Part shown: in pieces, positions 51,841 to 63,969 of the stretch
Numbering within the stretch: the first letter of the stretch is position 1
Layout of the letters: each line of letters begins with the position of its first letter
Assembly: GCA_051294375.1 (NCBI GenBank)
Contig: CM119270.1
Span: 10,374,766 to 10,438,765 of the forward strand
Length of the DNA stretch: 64,000 nt
Direction of reading: 5' to 3'
Source: Paraspadella gotoi
Taxonomy: Eukaryota; Chaetognatha
Program-made: the position numbers and the translations under genes
The notes under the pieces: generated by a model
The model's input: the letters and a program-made list of their open reading frames with translations, nothing else
Told to the model about the DNA's origin: nothing
The model's database searches: none

Positions 51841-54800
51841 CGAGAGAGAGAGAGATGAGAGAGAGAGGGAGAGAGAGAGAGAGAGAGAGTGACGAGAGAG
51901 AGAGTTAGAGAGAGAGAGAGAGAGAGAGAAGCGTTTCAAAATGGAGGGGAAAAGGAAGGCGGTTCCGTTTTATTTTGTGGTCATTTCCAGCGAAAGTGGA
52001 GGAAAAGGAAGAGGGGAGGAAAAGGAAGAGGGGAGGAAAAGGAGGGGAGCGAGAGTCAGTCTCGTCAACGAGCGGTCAGTCAACCGAGACTTAAGGGTTG
52101 CAAGAGGCCCCAGCCGCCTCCCCCCGCCCCCCCGTCAAAAAAAGACGGAAACTCGGGATTGTCACGTGACTTCAGGGGGCGTTCGAGGGGGCGTTAGGGC
52201 AGGTTGGAGGGAAAAGGAGGAGGTGGAAAGAAAAAAAAGGGTTGGGGATTGCGTTTAAACTTGTGGGCTAATCTGGCACGCAATTTTTAAAAAAAAGTGA
52301 ATATAAACTAAATTTAATCGAGGGTTTGAGTGCAAAATTACCGAGAAGATAGAGAAATATACATTTTATATCCTATTCGGGGAGTAAAAGAATAAAATGA
52401 AAATAAGAAAATGGAGGCCAAGGGGTTTCATCTACCCGGAATTCCCTCAACGGCGCAGGAAATTAAAGTCACCGCAGAAATGGGAAGCGATTGAAAGATC
52501 GAGATTTTCCTCGGCGTTGGAGTTGGAAATGGGGTTGGATTTGATTATGTCGTTGACGTTTCTGTCCATGGTGTCATCGCTGAACAGGATTAAATAATGT
52601 TATTAAATAAAAAAGTAATGTGACAAGCATCTAAAAGGTAAGAAATACTTAAACTAATAAACAATTTAAGCATATTCGTTATAATCTTCCAAAAAATTTT
52701 GTTTTACTTACCTGAAAAAAAATTAATAGGTTTATTGAAAATAAGACATAATACTGTCAGTGTCATGTTCAGAAACGACCATTGAACAAGTATGGCTATT
52801 ATCGTATGCAATACAATGCGCGCGCATAAAAACGACTGTTTTGAAAAAAATCCACGACGCCTTGTAGTTGCTTAAATTTTTTTTTTATTGTATATAAAAG
52901 TAAAAGGCCCCAAAAAAATTTTGCCACTCATTTTAATATTCTGAATCAAATCGTTCAGACAGGGCAGGACGTTAAGTTTTGTCTCGAAATATCTCTTATT
53001 ATACCTGTGCAAGTTTAATAAATTTTCGTAGAAAAAGTGAGAGAGAGAAAGTTGAAAAGGCTTTCGCGGCAAAAGCAAATTGAAAACCTCAACCGAAGGA
53101 AAGGAAAAGAAGGAATAAGAAAAAAAGGCAAGAAAAAATAGGTGGAGATAACGAAACGAAGAAAAAATGATAAATGCAATGTTAGGCACAATAAATTTTT
53201 AAAATAAAAATTCTGAAAAATTAAACAAAAGTATGAAAAAAGAATTAGCGAGGCCAAAAAAAAAAGGAAACGAGAAAGGAAAAGAAAAAATAAAAGGGAG
53301 CAAGAAAGAAAAAGAAAAGGAAAGAGAAGAAAAAAAGGAAAGACCGAGCGGGAAGCGAAAAGAGCTCATACGTATATTGGAAAAGAGCTTGATGGTCATT
53401 TCCAAATTTGGACACCAACTGAAAGGAAAGAGGAGGAAAGAGGAAGAGGAGGAGGGGAAAGGGTTGTGGGAAGTCGGGTTGATGGTGTTGTGGGTCAGAA
53501 ACCGCTCCTGTGGGCAAGTGGACGCGGGGGGGGGGAGTTCGTCGAAACGGCCGCGCTCGACGGAATGGAAAAGGGAGGAAGAGGTCACAACCGTGAGGTC
53601 AGGTCAGACGACCTGGGGATAAAAGATTTTAACGCTTTGTGGTTTGTATAATTTGCTTTTTTACGATTTTACTACTATACCAAGGCGGAAAATGTACTTA
53701 TTTTGAGTTTTCTTTATATTAAAACTTTTAAAAATAGCTGAGGATCTAAAATCCAGTCAAAACATTGTCATAAAGTAGATACAGATTTTTATAACTTACA
53801 ATTATTTAAAAATTGATTTGAGACGGAAACTTCCCCCGTCCTCTGACGACCACTTTCACGTCGGCAGCGGAAAGGGTTTTGGGCAGAACCGTGTAGCAAT
53901 AGAAGCACGAAAAAGCGGGGGCGGGGGGTTGTGGGAGTGAAGGGGCACGGAGGGGCAGGCCGGGGGCGGATTCGGGCCGCGGGAAGGCGGGCCGGGGCTC
54001 ATTTGGTCAGCACTTATGTCATCAGCACACAATGGCCGAACGCGCGCGAGGGCGTAGGAGAACGCAGACTCAAACTCTCGCATAAAAGTTGCATCATATG
54101 GACTAAAAGCGTGATAGGGAGAAGGGGAGGGAGAGGAGAAGAGGGGAACAGGAAAGAGGGAAGAAGAATGTGGAGATGTAGGAAGGGATAATATGAATGA
54201 GAATTAAGAGAGAAAGTTTTGAGAGAGAGGAGAGAGAGAGAGAGAGAGGAGGAGAGGAGAGAGAGGAGAGAGGAGAGAGACGAGAGAACAAAGAATAGAA
54301 CAAATGTTGTCAAAAAACAGTTCAAGGACTCGAAGTTGGCTGATAATCGACACATTGTGAGAGAAAGCTCTAATCGAGCGAAAAAAGAGAGTGAGAGAGA
54401 GAGAGAGAGGAGAGGAGGAGGGAGAGAGAGAGAGAGAAAATATATAAAACTGCACTTATTTTTGTTGATTTTCCCCAAACCAACAATAGCTTCGTAAAAC
54501 TAAATTGAAACGAAACAACAGGATCAAAGAACTCAGCTATAACTAAACAAATCTCTATGGTAACCGTTTTCCTTTTGTTTCCGTCTTAAAAACAAAACGT
54601 TGTTTGCGTCTTTCCGCCGCAGAAATCGACTTCTGGTTTTCGCGTTCTCCATTTTAAATCCCGAGCGTCTCTCGGATTTCCGGAAGTTAAGCCTCTATGA
54701 CGCCGTTGATTTAGTAGAGCGAGGATTCGTTGCCACCCTCCTCCCCCCTCCGCCCTCTATCTTCTATCCCTCCACTACTCCCCGACTCCACCCCACCATC

Positions 54801-55369
54801 ACTACACCCTTTTACCTTTCTCTTTGCTGGAGTGGAAGGGATTACATGGGTGGAACTTTCAACCATCCCTGCCCCAAGTTCCCCCTTGCCCCTTGGCTGT
54901 TTTTCTGCAACAAAGTCCATTCCCGGGTTGGCTTCTTGGCCCGTGGCCTCATCCCGGGTCCATATCCCGGTCCCAGAACAAATACTTGTTCCTTTTTCAA
55001 GGGCCATTAGGACTTAATAGTATCATTTTAGGGGAAAAAAGCAGTCCTTAGCACGTGCAGCTCTCAAAAATGAAAGATGAAAAATTACAAAAAAGAAATT
55101 TATTTGCAAACTTTTAATTATAATTAAGAGTAATTCAGAGAATTTCGAAAACTATACGTTTAAATACTTTTTCTTCTCTCTTCTCTTCTCCCAATCTTAA
55201 CCCCCTGTACATTTTACTGTGATGTCTCTTCGTAGCACAACTACTTTTTGCATTTTACTCTCAACTTTTTCTCTCATTTTGAGTTTTAAACTTTTCTGCC
55301 TCTTTCTTTCATCCTTTTGAAGTTTATCAAACCCGAGAGAGTGGGAGCCCCCAGTTGGCTCCATTAAGG

Positions 55370-55374
<5 letters not shown>

Positions 55375-55412
<38 letters not shown>
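55375..55412. repeat. (CT)n microsatellite
   Basis: Nineteen pure dinucleotides. A longer interrupted (TC)n region follows at about 55585-55735. Confidence 0.94.
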
Positions 55413-55416
<4 letters not shown>

Positions 55417-55594
55417 CTCTCTCTTTTTTCTCTCTCTCTCTCACCCACCCGGCTTCCATGCGCGATCCATTTTCTCGACTTTTTGTTTTGGAAATTTTTT
55501 TTTTTCTTTTTTTGTCCTAATCTTAGGCGCATTATCTCCGTTCCTCTATTAAGAGGCGGAACCCTAAGAAGAAGAAATCTACTCTTCTCTCTCT

Positions 55595-55681
<87 letters not shown>

Positions 55682-55685
55682 CTCT

Positions 55686-55732
<47 letters not shown>

Positions 55733-56555
55733 GTCGTCTTTTCGAATATTTTGTCCATTTTTCTCCGGTTTCTTCCTCATTTTTTCTCTCTTCCTCTTCA
55801 CCCGTTTTTTTATTTTTTCTCTCTCCCTATTCTTCCCTCTCATAATTCTAATTTTCTTCTCATGCAAATATCAAAGATTTTAATTGAATTTGAAAGAATT
55901 GGGCGTAAAAAAACCGGAGCCGCCGCTTTTTTTTTACCCATTCATGATTTTTTCCCTCTTTTTTTTCTTTTTTAAACGACAGCGCCCGTTCATTAACGCC
56001 GGTGGATATTTCAGAAAAAAAGGTAAAGAAAATCAGTGAGGTAGAAGGGGGGGAAAGAAAGGAGGAAAAAGAAAAGTGAATTGGCATATCTTGAAAACTA
56101 TCAAATTAGTGAATATTAATTAATCTGTAATATTTTGTATTTTGTATATAGTACTACCCTTATATAATGTCAAAATTTCAAAATAGTTTTTTTTTTAATT
56201 CTGAGAACAGATTCAGATTCTTTGGTAAAAGTTGACAAAAGAAAATATAAATCTTTTTTAAAAATTATGTCATTAAATAGGTTAAAATTTTAAAAAAACA
56301 TATTTTTAAGCTGATAATTAAAATCGGCATCTTAAATATAGTTTTTTATATTTTTGATCAACTTAATGAAAGAATTTTTAAAAAAAAGATATTATAAAAC
56401 TTTCTTATATTGCAACTTTTTGCAAGGAAATTCAAATCCGATGTTAAATTTGAAAATTTGCACTTTTGAAAATTTTAGCTTATATATACTTATTACTTGT
56501 ATTTTATTGGTTTTTATTTTAATGTTTTATATGCTAAATTTTAATTTTCTAAAAT

Positions 56556-56640
56556 TATGAAATTGGTACAACCAATATAAAAATTATCCATTCATTTAAT
56601 AAATAAGCTATCTTGTCCCTGACTTTGGACAGGCTTTGGT
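56556..56640 (+). repeat. dispersed 85-bp repeat, copy B
   Basis: Matches 15601-15685 with two differences in 85 bases. Here the sequence continues GGTTTAAGGCCTCCATCACA, which the inverted relative at 33609 also shows in diverged form, while copy A breaks off into A/T-rich DNA. Copy B is therefore probably closer to full length at its 3' side, perhaps to about 56700. Confidence 0.75.
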
Positions 56641-56984
56641 GGTTTAAGGCCTCCATCACACTTACAAGATAATAACATAGCAGGTTTCTGCAAGCTTTCA
56701 ATCAAGACTCTCTCACAGTCTTATTTATTCACTCCCAGTGAACCTGGCTTTCCTATCAATGAAGTGGTATAATATTTCAAAGAATATTTCAATTGTATGA
56801 AAAGACCACTCCCTTATATTATTTTCACATCACTCTAGTGTACACTGTACACGAGAGCTACTCTACACTGTACAGGACTTATTTTTTACCAATATTACCA
56901 ATTCTACCGATTTCAATTATCTTATGCTCATCATTAAATTTTCCTCATCGCACATTTTTTTTGTCTGGAAAAAACGCAACCCAA

Positions 56985-57120
56985 AATGCAGACAAAGTTA
57001 CTAACAAAGATGCAGACAAAGATGCAGACATAGATGAAGAAAAGCGAATACCTCGGTTAAGGAGAAAGCCTAGCGCCGCAGCGCCGGTGCTTAAACTGCT
57101 AAAGATGCAGACAAAAATGA
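56985..57120. repeat. degenerate 12-bp repeat GATGCAGACAAA
   Basis: Four to five imperfect units that read D-A-D-K on the + strand, with a (GAC/GAT)n end. A 141-codon open frame runs through it, but it has no initiation context or family match, and it crosses a 10-N gap at 57164. Confidence 0.6.
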
Positions 57121-58451
57121 CGACGACGATGATGACGATGAATAGGATCAGGGAAGAGAGAGANNNNNNNNNNGAGAGAGAGATGGATTTTGCAAATGTG
57201 AAAGACTCTGGGGGGTAAAGCGTCCTCGGTTTGGTTTCTTGAACTTCTTTTGTTAGAAGCAAATTATGGCGTCTTGAGGGAAAGGAGGAGGAAGATGGAA
57301 AAAAGGAGACGAGGAAGAGGAGGAGGAGGAGGAAGAGGAGTAAGACGAAGACGAGCGAAGAGACGAAAATGGAAGAGATAATCGGTTCCAAGGGGGAAAC
57401 AAACCCCCCTACGCTTTCTCCTCCCTTTCAAAGCTTTCTCCTCCTTACGCTTTCTCCTCCCTTCCAAAGCTTACTTCCCCCAGCGAAAGCTCCCCTTTTT
57501 GCTTTTTCCCCTAATGCTTCCTCGTTCTATCTTCGATCCATAATGCTCCACAGCAGTTTTCCATCGCTTTGCTCCAATTCCCTCTTTTTTTTTAACTTTT
57601 TTTTAGGATTTTTTAAAAATTTCTAAAGAAAATATAACATTGTTAGAATTTATGTTATGAATATTTTTTGAAACACTTTCCACTTCTTTTTCCTATCCAA
57701 CCGCTATTTTGTAAATCCGAAAACTATTTTCGCGTTTCCACACTTTCCTTATTTTCCTTATTTCCTCTTCCCTTCTATCCTTTTTTTTTATCTTTCATTA
57801 TTTTTCATCTTAATTTCAATCAAAGTCCTCATTTTTTTGGCCTATTTTTTCTTTCTTTTTGCTCTTTCCTTTCCTTTCATCTAAGACGCCTTCTCCTGCG
57901 ATTTTTTTCCTCCACGCTCCTTTTCTTTTTTTCTCACCCTCTGGTCTAACGAGGCCCTTCCAACTTTTTCCTTACCTCCAGTTTTCCGCTCAATGACTCA
58001 CTCTCCCTCATGAACTTTCTTCCCACTCTCGATTCGTCTCCCAAAAAAATAAAGTGAAAAAAAGTTCGTGTCTTCTGAACTTATCTCAACTTACCTCAAC
58101 TTACCCTTTTAAAGGCCGAAATCATAATTTTTTTATTCTAATCTGGACCCCGTATTTCTTTCAAACCATAGTAACAGAAATTCACTAACATTTTTTTAAT
58201 TAAATTAAATTAATTCATTTAATTCGTATGATTTTTTAATTCGTTTCTCTTTTCTCCATTCTTCATTCATCCCCTCCCATTTTCACAGCTCTTCATCCTC
58301 TTCCTCTTCTCACTTGCACCATCTTTTCCTCTCGTCTTTTTCTCCCGTCCCTCGACCCTCATTAATGATGCAGTCATTTACATAATTTTTGACTTGAAAA
58401 GCCACTAGCAACTGAAACTTAATGAGAGCGACTTATGTGGTTGGTCGCATG

Positions 58452-58453
<2 letters not shown>

Positions 58454-58507
<54 letters not shown>
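58454..58507. repeat. (GA)n microsatellite
   Basis: Twenty-seven pure dinucleotides, about 320 bases left of the inverted-repeat element. Confidence 0.96.
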
Positions 58508-58510
<3 letters not shown>

Positions 58511-58829
58511 GGGTTTGATTGTAATTTAGTTAAACACAAGAAACTTGTTAAATTGCTAAAAAGAATCAAAGAAGTACTAACTACTTAGTGTATAAGTTAA
58601 AAATCTCTATGCTCAGTGTTGTTTAAACATCTGGAGTTTTTATTTTTCTTCGGTTAAACTGAGAAACTGATTTTCCTTTTACAGAAAAGCTTAAAAAAAG
58701 GAGAGAGATAAAAAGAGTAATTCTTAGTATATATATATACATATATATACATACAATTTTTCGGACTACTCCTTCAAGGGTTTTCCTTTCAATTATCCCC
58801 TGTTTGCAATAACGATGGTTCGGTAGTAA

Positions 58830-58862
58830 TACCCCGTGAGCCAAATCCGATGATGCGAAAGA
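58830..58862 (+). repeat. left inverted repeat of the element
   Basis: Contains CCCCGTGAGCCAAATCCGAT then GATGCGAAAGA. The mirrored end differs only at one C/T position. Confidence 0.9.
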
Positions 58863-59663
58863 TAAATTAATTATACGTAAACTATATGCCAATAAAAAAA
58901 ATTTATAACACCAATTGAAAGAAAAATCATTGACGTTTTTAAAAAGTTCAAAACTTTACTTAAAAACACTTTAAAACATTCTCAAAATGCTATCAAAACC
59001 AGTACAAAAAACTCTTCTTCATGGAGCAAAAAACCTTGTCCAAAAGCAGCTCTAATTCTTTACCATTACAAAAGTCAAATGCTCATAACAACTTTGGTTT
59101 CTGCTAACAAACCTTTCTAGTTCTAAATCACCAAAAGAAAAACAATTAGATTTGGCCGGTTGGAACCTCAGGATAGCTAAGGAAAAAATAAGGTAAAAAA
59201 ACTTTTATGCAGCGGATGCTGTGTTTCACTGGTCACTTTATCGAGCTTAAACTACAATTTTTTTAAATTGTCTTGCCATAAGCACTCCTCTTTCTTTAGT
59301 TTTTCAATATAGGACAAGCTAATTATAGGCAGTGAATAGACATCTTCGTCTTGCCAATTATCTTTTGGCACAAAAAAACAGTCTTGGAAATTGCTTAGTC
59401 AGCCAGATAGAATTATTTGAATAAAACAAAACCAATATATCTGCAACACTGCCTTAAAAACTTAATTCAAAATTGTTCATTGCACTCAATTTTTAACAAA
59501 TACGATATGCTAACAATTTGGCGATTTTTGAGAAAATAGATTTGAAGTTGTTAATGATAATTGATTAAAATAAAATTTATACACAAAAAACGTCAAGTAG
59601 TTATTTATCATTTAAAAAAATCTGAATAAGTCTATCTCGACTCAGTAAAGTACGGCAAGGGTT

Positions 59664-59696
59664 TCTTTCGTATCATCGGATTTGGCTCACGGGGTA
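59664..59696 (-). repeat. right inverted repeat of the element
   Basis: Contains TCTTTCGTATCATCGGATTT then GGCTCACGGGGTA, the reverse complement of the left end with one change. Confidence 0.9.
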
Positions 59697-59749
59697 CAGA
59701 CTTACAATACAGGTTCCTTCCTAATTTTCCTAAACTCAACGTCAATTCT

Positions 59750-59751
<2 letters not shown>

Positions 59752-59829
<78 letters not shown>
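59752..59829. repeat. (GA)n microsatellite, 78 bp
   Basis: Thirty-nine pure dinucleotides, 55 bases right of the inverted-repeat element. Confidence 0.97.
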
Positions 59830-59833
<4 letters not shown>

Positions 59834-60586
59834 AGAGAGGAAGTGAGAGAGAAGAGACGTTAACCGCCCCTCCCACGTCCACTTCAGCCTAACGCTTGGC
59901 GTTGGAGGTCAGAAAAGGTTAATAGCATCCTTGGTCCAGTTAGCGAGCGCGAGTTCTCGCCAGCCTCTTGACCACAAAATCGCGATAAAAAAAAGTAGAG
60001 AGAAAAAAAATAGGAAAAAGGAAATAAAAGCAAAAAAAAAATTTTTTTTCTCATTATAAGTTTTTCGTTTAACAATATTTTTTAAATATTTGTTGCTGTT
60101 TATCTTTATCTTTGTCTTTTTTTCCTCGGAGAGATTTTAAACCGGTCTACTTTTTATATTCAACCCTAAGTTTTCGACTTTGCCTCGATACTTTTCAACG
60201 ACCTTCGGAAAAAAATATTGACCGAAAACTTTGCAATAACTTTAGACCTAATGAGAATATACATACAATACTCGAAAATTTTCTTCTCGGAATGCTTGGT
60301 TGACCAATGACCATGCATAATAACGATATTTTGCCAACTTCACTTTTATAAATAATATTGTCGATATGTACGTTCCAACTGCTTTATCATCTGTCGACTC
60401 TCCCAGATCTCCGCACAGGTTGGAGAGGCAAAAATCTGACATCGTGAATGTTTATCCTCATCACGAATATCTGTGTCAATCACGTTCGCTGGACATGTTT
60501 ACGAGGATAAAAGGGGCACGAAATCACTGTGAATGCCTCAACGGATCAGAGAACATTTTTCTCTCCTTGTCCATTGCTTTTTTCTT

Positions 60587-60620
60587 TTCTTTTCTTTCTT
60601 TCTTTCTTTCTTATTTTGTT

Positions 60621-60708
<88 letters not shown>

Positions 60709-60730
60709 ATTTTGTTTCTTTCTTTCTTTG
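60587..60730. repeat. (TTTC)n tract
   Basis: Long TTTC array with two TTATTTTGTTTC interruptions that are themselves repeated about 100 bases apart. Confidence 0.95.
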
Positions 60731-61407
60731 TTATTTTCTTTCATTTTTTTTATTTCATTATTTCTTTCTTTCGTTCTTTCTATTTATCTCTTTCTCTTCC
60801 TTTCTATTTCTCTCGCTCATTCTAAACCAAAACAATTTTCTTTCATTTTGAGTTTCCCTCTCTTTTAAACCGCCTGTAGTTTAGAAAATTTTAAAATCTT
60901 AACGATCCTCCCAATTTTTTTTTTTACGCATAAATAAAAATTGAACGAAGTTCGAACTAAGCCGCTCGGTCCTCAACTCGATTCACCTCCAATCATCCTC
61001 TAAACACACCCCCCTCCCGAAATACCCCAGTCGCCCCTCTCTCATCCAAAAGCCCAACCGAATTATCGATTGCTCCCCCCCTCCACCCTCTTTGCCATTC
61101 CTTTGTCGGTACGTCGGCCCATCCCAGGCCTGGATTCGGCCTCTGAAAATGACCCCGATCGAGATGCGCATTTCTCCCAGCGTTTGATGCCGACTCTGTC
61201 TCTAGCTCCCCCCGCCCTTTTCCTCTTCCTCCCTTCCCTCCACCCCAATCTTGGTAGCGAGATATTTTTTGGGGTCGGGGATCGAATAACTTTGAGATCG
61301 ATGAGAAAAATACTCTCCTTTTCATTTTATCTGTGACTCTGATTTTGGTTCTAGGTTATTTTATTTAATTACCTTGTCCCAATTAACTTCGTCTAAACCA
61401 ATTTTCA

Positions 61408-61436
61408 TCAATTTCTGCTTTTCCCTCTTTCCCTTT

Positions 61437-61498
<62 letters not shown>

Positions 61499-62618
61499 CG
61501 CGTCTGCTCCCTGCTCTCTCCGGCTCTCTCTCTCTCTCTCTCGAAAAACGACAACAACAACAACAAAAAAGATTTACTAACGATTTCAGAATGATGAAAA
61601 TAAAATATTAAACTTTTCGGTTTTCCCATGGAAAAGGGAGGTCAGATGCGAGCTTAGAGCAGATTCAAAAAATAATAAAGCAAATAACAAATCAGATTTA
61701 GTACAGAAAATTAAAATCGACCATCTCAATACAGTAACGAACTTGAAAAATCATGGTGACTTTTGTGACCAGCTCGTACTTCTCCCCGAGAGCGAAGGCC
61801 GCGCCCACCTCCGCCCCGATTCGATTAAAATCGTCGAGAAGAAAACAAAAGACTCGCGTCCGATGATCGACGTCGTTTTTGAGCACAAAATTTACTGTCG
61901 TGACGTCAGAATTGAAAATGATTTTTTGTGTTTGCGTGTGTGGGTGTTTGTGTGTTTGTGTGTGTGTTTGTGTGAGTGGGAGGAGAGAGATGGAGAGGTG
62001 AGAAGAAGGTGAGAAAGAGGTAGGGGGTTTCAGTCGGTGAAATTTAAATTTGTCCATTTTTTTTCGAAAACAAAGTTGTTTTCGTCGCTGTTTCGTGCGA
62101 GAAGTCGGATCTGAGCGATGGTTACGATTTTCGTTTCGGGTCATTTTTTTCAAAGAGTTTTTCAAATCCGTTTCGTGGATGATTTACCGTTTTTTTTGTG
62201 TTTTACTTTGTTCCAGTCAGCTGAAGAAACATTTCAAAAGTCATTAGCAAACAGGAAATTTAAATAGACTAATATTTACTGCAGGTCAAGAAACTGCGGC
62301 TTTACTAGATGACTGCGACGGCTTATTACCCTAACTACATTTGATAGTTACAGGGCGTAACAGTGTTACAACTGATGAACTCGGAAGGACAAAGTTACAA
62401 TGAATTTATCACCATAACGAATCAACGCCACAACTAATAAAAACTCATGAGAAAAAACAACCCCACGAAATTCCTGCCAAAACCAATTCGCCTTCTGACG
62501 TAATAACGCCACAAACGAGAGTCAGGATCATCACTTACTCTCACTTTCCGTAGCCTCACCCCGGCCATTCTTCGCCTTGGCATTGTCGTCGTCATCGTTG
62601 TTGTCAAATGACGAATTA
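61408..62618 (+). repeat. left arm of a large imperfect palindrome (1.2 kb)
   Basis: Its reverse complement is found at about 62673-64000 over the full length. Landmarks are (TC)n, GAAAAACGACAACAACAACA, TTCCCATGGAAAAGGGAGGT, TTGTGACCAGCTCG, a TG-rich run at 61930-61975 and TCGTCGTCATCGTTGTTGTC. This arm appears cleaner than the other. No gene is recognised. A full CRE palindrome TGACGTCA lies at 61901-61908. Confidence 0.88.
61441..61499. repeat. (CT)n microsatellite
   Basis: Nearly pure, one CC interruption. In the right arm the matching region at about 63880-63970 is broken up by indels. Confidence 0.94.
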
Positions 62619-62639
62619 ATCCTAGCTCGACCAGAAAGC

Positions 62640-62672
<33 letters not shown>

Positions 62673-63933
62673 TATTCGTCATTGTGACAACAACGATGAC
62701 GACCGACAATGCCAAGGGCCGCAAGAATAGGCCGGCAGGTGAGGCTACGCAAAGTGTGACGAGTTAAAAGTGATGATCCTGACTCTCGTTTCTGTGGCCG
62801 TTATTTACGTCAGCAAGGCGAATTGGTTTTGGGATCAGGAATTTGTGGGTTGGTTTTCTCCATGAGTTTTTATTAGTTGGTGTGGCGGCTTGATCCGTAT
62901 ATGGGATGGATAAATTCATCTGTAACTTTGTCCTTCGACTTCATCAGTTGTGTAACACTGTTACGCCGCTGTTTTAACTATTTCCCAAAATGTAGTTAGG
63001 GGTTAAAGCCCCGTCGCAGTATCTAGTAAGGCCGCAGGTTTCTTGAGCTGCCAGTATTAATATTAGTTTAATTTTAAATTTCCTGTTGTGCTAATGAACT
63101 TTTTGAAATGTTTCTTCCACCTTGCTTCGACTCTGGCAAGCAAGTTAGTTTTAAAACACAAAAAAAACAGGGGTAAGTAAATCATTCACGAATACGGATT
63201 TGAAAAAACAACTTCTTTGAAAAAAAATGACCCCGAAACGAAAAAATCGTAACCATCGCTTCAGTTCCGGACTTCTCGCACGAAACAGCGTACGAAAACC
63301 AACTTTGTTTCGAAAACAAAAAATGGACAAATTTAAATGTTCACCGCTGAAAAACCCCCTACCTCTTTCTTCACCCCTTCTTCTTCAACCTCTCCATCTC
63401 TTCCTCCCAGCTCACACAAACACACCACACAAACACACAAACACCCACACACGCAAAACACCAGAAAATCAATTTTCAATTCTGAGTCACGACAGTAAAT
63501 TTGTACTTGGTCTCAAAAACGACGTCGCCATCATCCGACGCGAGTCTTTTGTTTTCTGTTTCTCGGACGATTTTAATCGAATTCGGGGCGGAGGTGGGCG
63601 CGGCCTTCGCTTCTCGGGGAGAGCGAAACGGAGGTCTGCGTCACAAAAGTCCACCATGATTTTGCAATGTTCGTTTACTGTATTGGAGAATGGTCGATTT
63701 TAATTTTCTGTACTAAATCTGATTGTTATTTGCTGTTATTATTTTTTTGAATCCTCTTAAGCTCGCATCTGACCTCCCTTTTCCATGGGAAACCAAAAGT
63801 TTAATATTTTATTTTCATCATTTGCTGAAATCGTTAGTAAATTTTTTATGTTGTTGTTGTTGTCGTTTTTCGAGAGAGAGCGAGAGAGAGAGAGGAGATG
63901 AGAGAGAAAGAGAGAGAGGAGAGGAGATGAGAG

Positions 63934-63969
<36 letters not shown>

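Larger units (their letters stand above)
45361..58829. other. gene-less intergenic or intronic stretch
   Basis: I find no exon I can support in about 13 kb. It holds (GA)n/(TC)n tracts, (GAC)n near 47505-47545 and 50745-50780, a (GATGA)n run near 46582-46604, a GGC/GCC-rich block at 50030-50340, gaps at 46081-46209, 49534-49702 and 57164-57173 (the last only 10 N), a repeat pair at 57410-57475 built from ACGCTTTCTCCTCCCTT units, and AT-rich DNA at 56100-56560. Open frames are by-products of low-complexity sequence. Confidence 0.55.
58830..59696. mobile_element. non-autonomous DNA transposon candidate with 33-bp inverted ends and TA flanks
   Basis: Bases 58830-58862 and 59664-59696 are inverted copies with one mismatch in 33. 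If the outer TA is a target-site duplication, the element runs 58832-59694 (863 bp) with ends that start CCCCGTGAGCCAAATCCGAT. TA duplication is typical of Tc1/mariner-type elements, but I do not recognise this end sequence. The interior is AT-rich with stops in all frames and no transposase motif I can see, so it would be non-autonomous or decayed. Confidence 0.6.
59697..61407. other. gene-less stretch
   Basis: Contains (GA)n at 59752-59829, (TTTC)n at 60587-60730 and C-rich DNA at about 61000-61090. The stretch 60366-60575 is open on + and looks compositionally normal, but I do not recognise the product and see no clear splice borders. Confidence 0.55.

Noticed and set aside
61698-62165. 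155-codon minus-strand frame in the palindrome's left arm
   Set aside because: Part of it looks protein-like, but the + strand is open across the same bases, it contains a TG/CA repeat, and no family is recognised.
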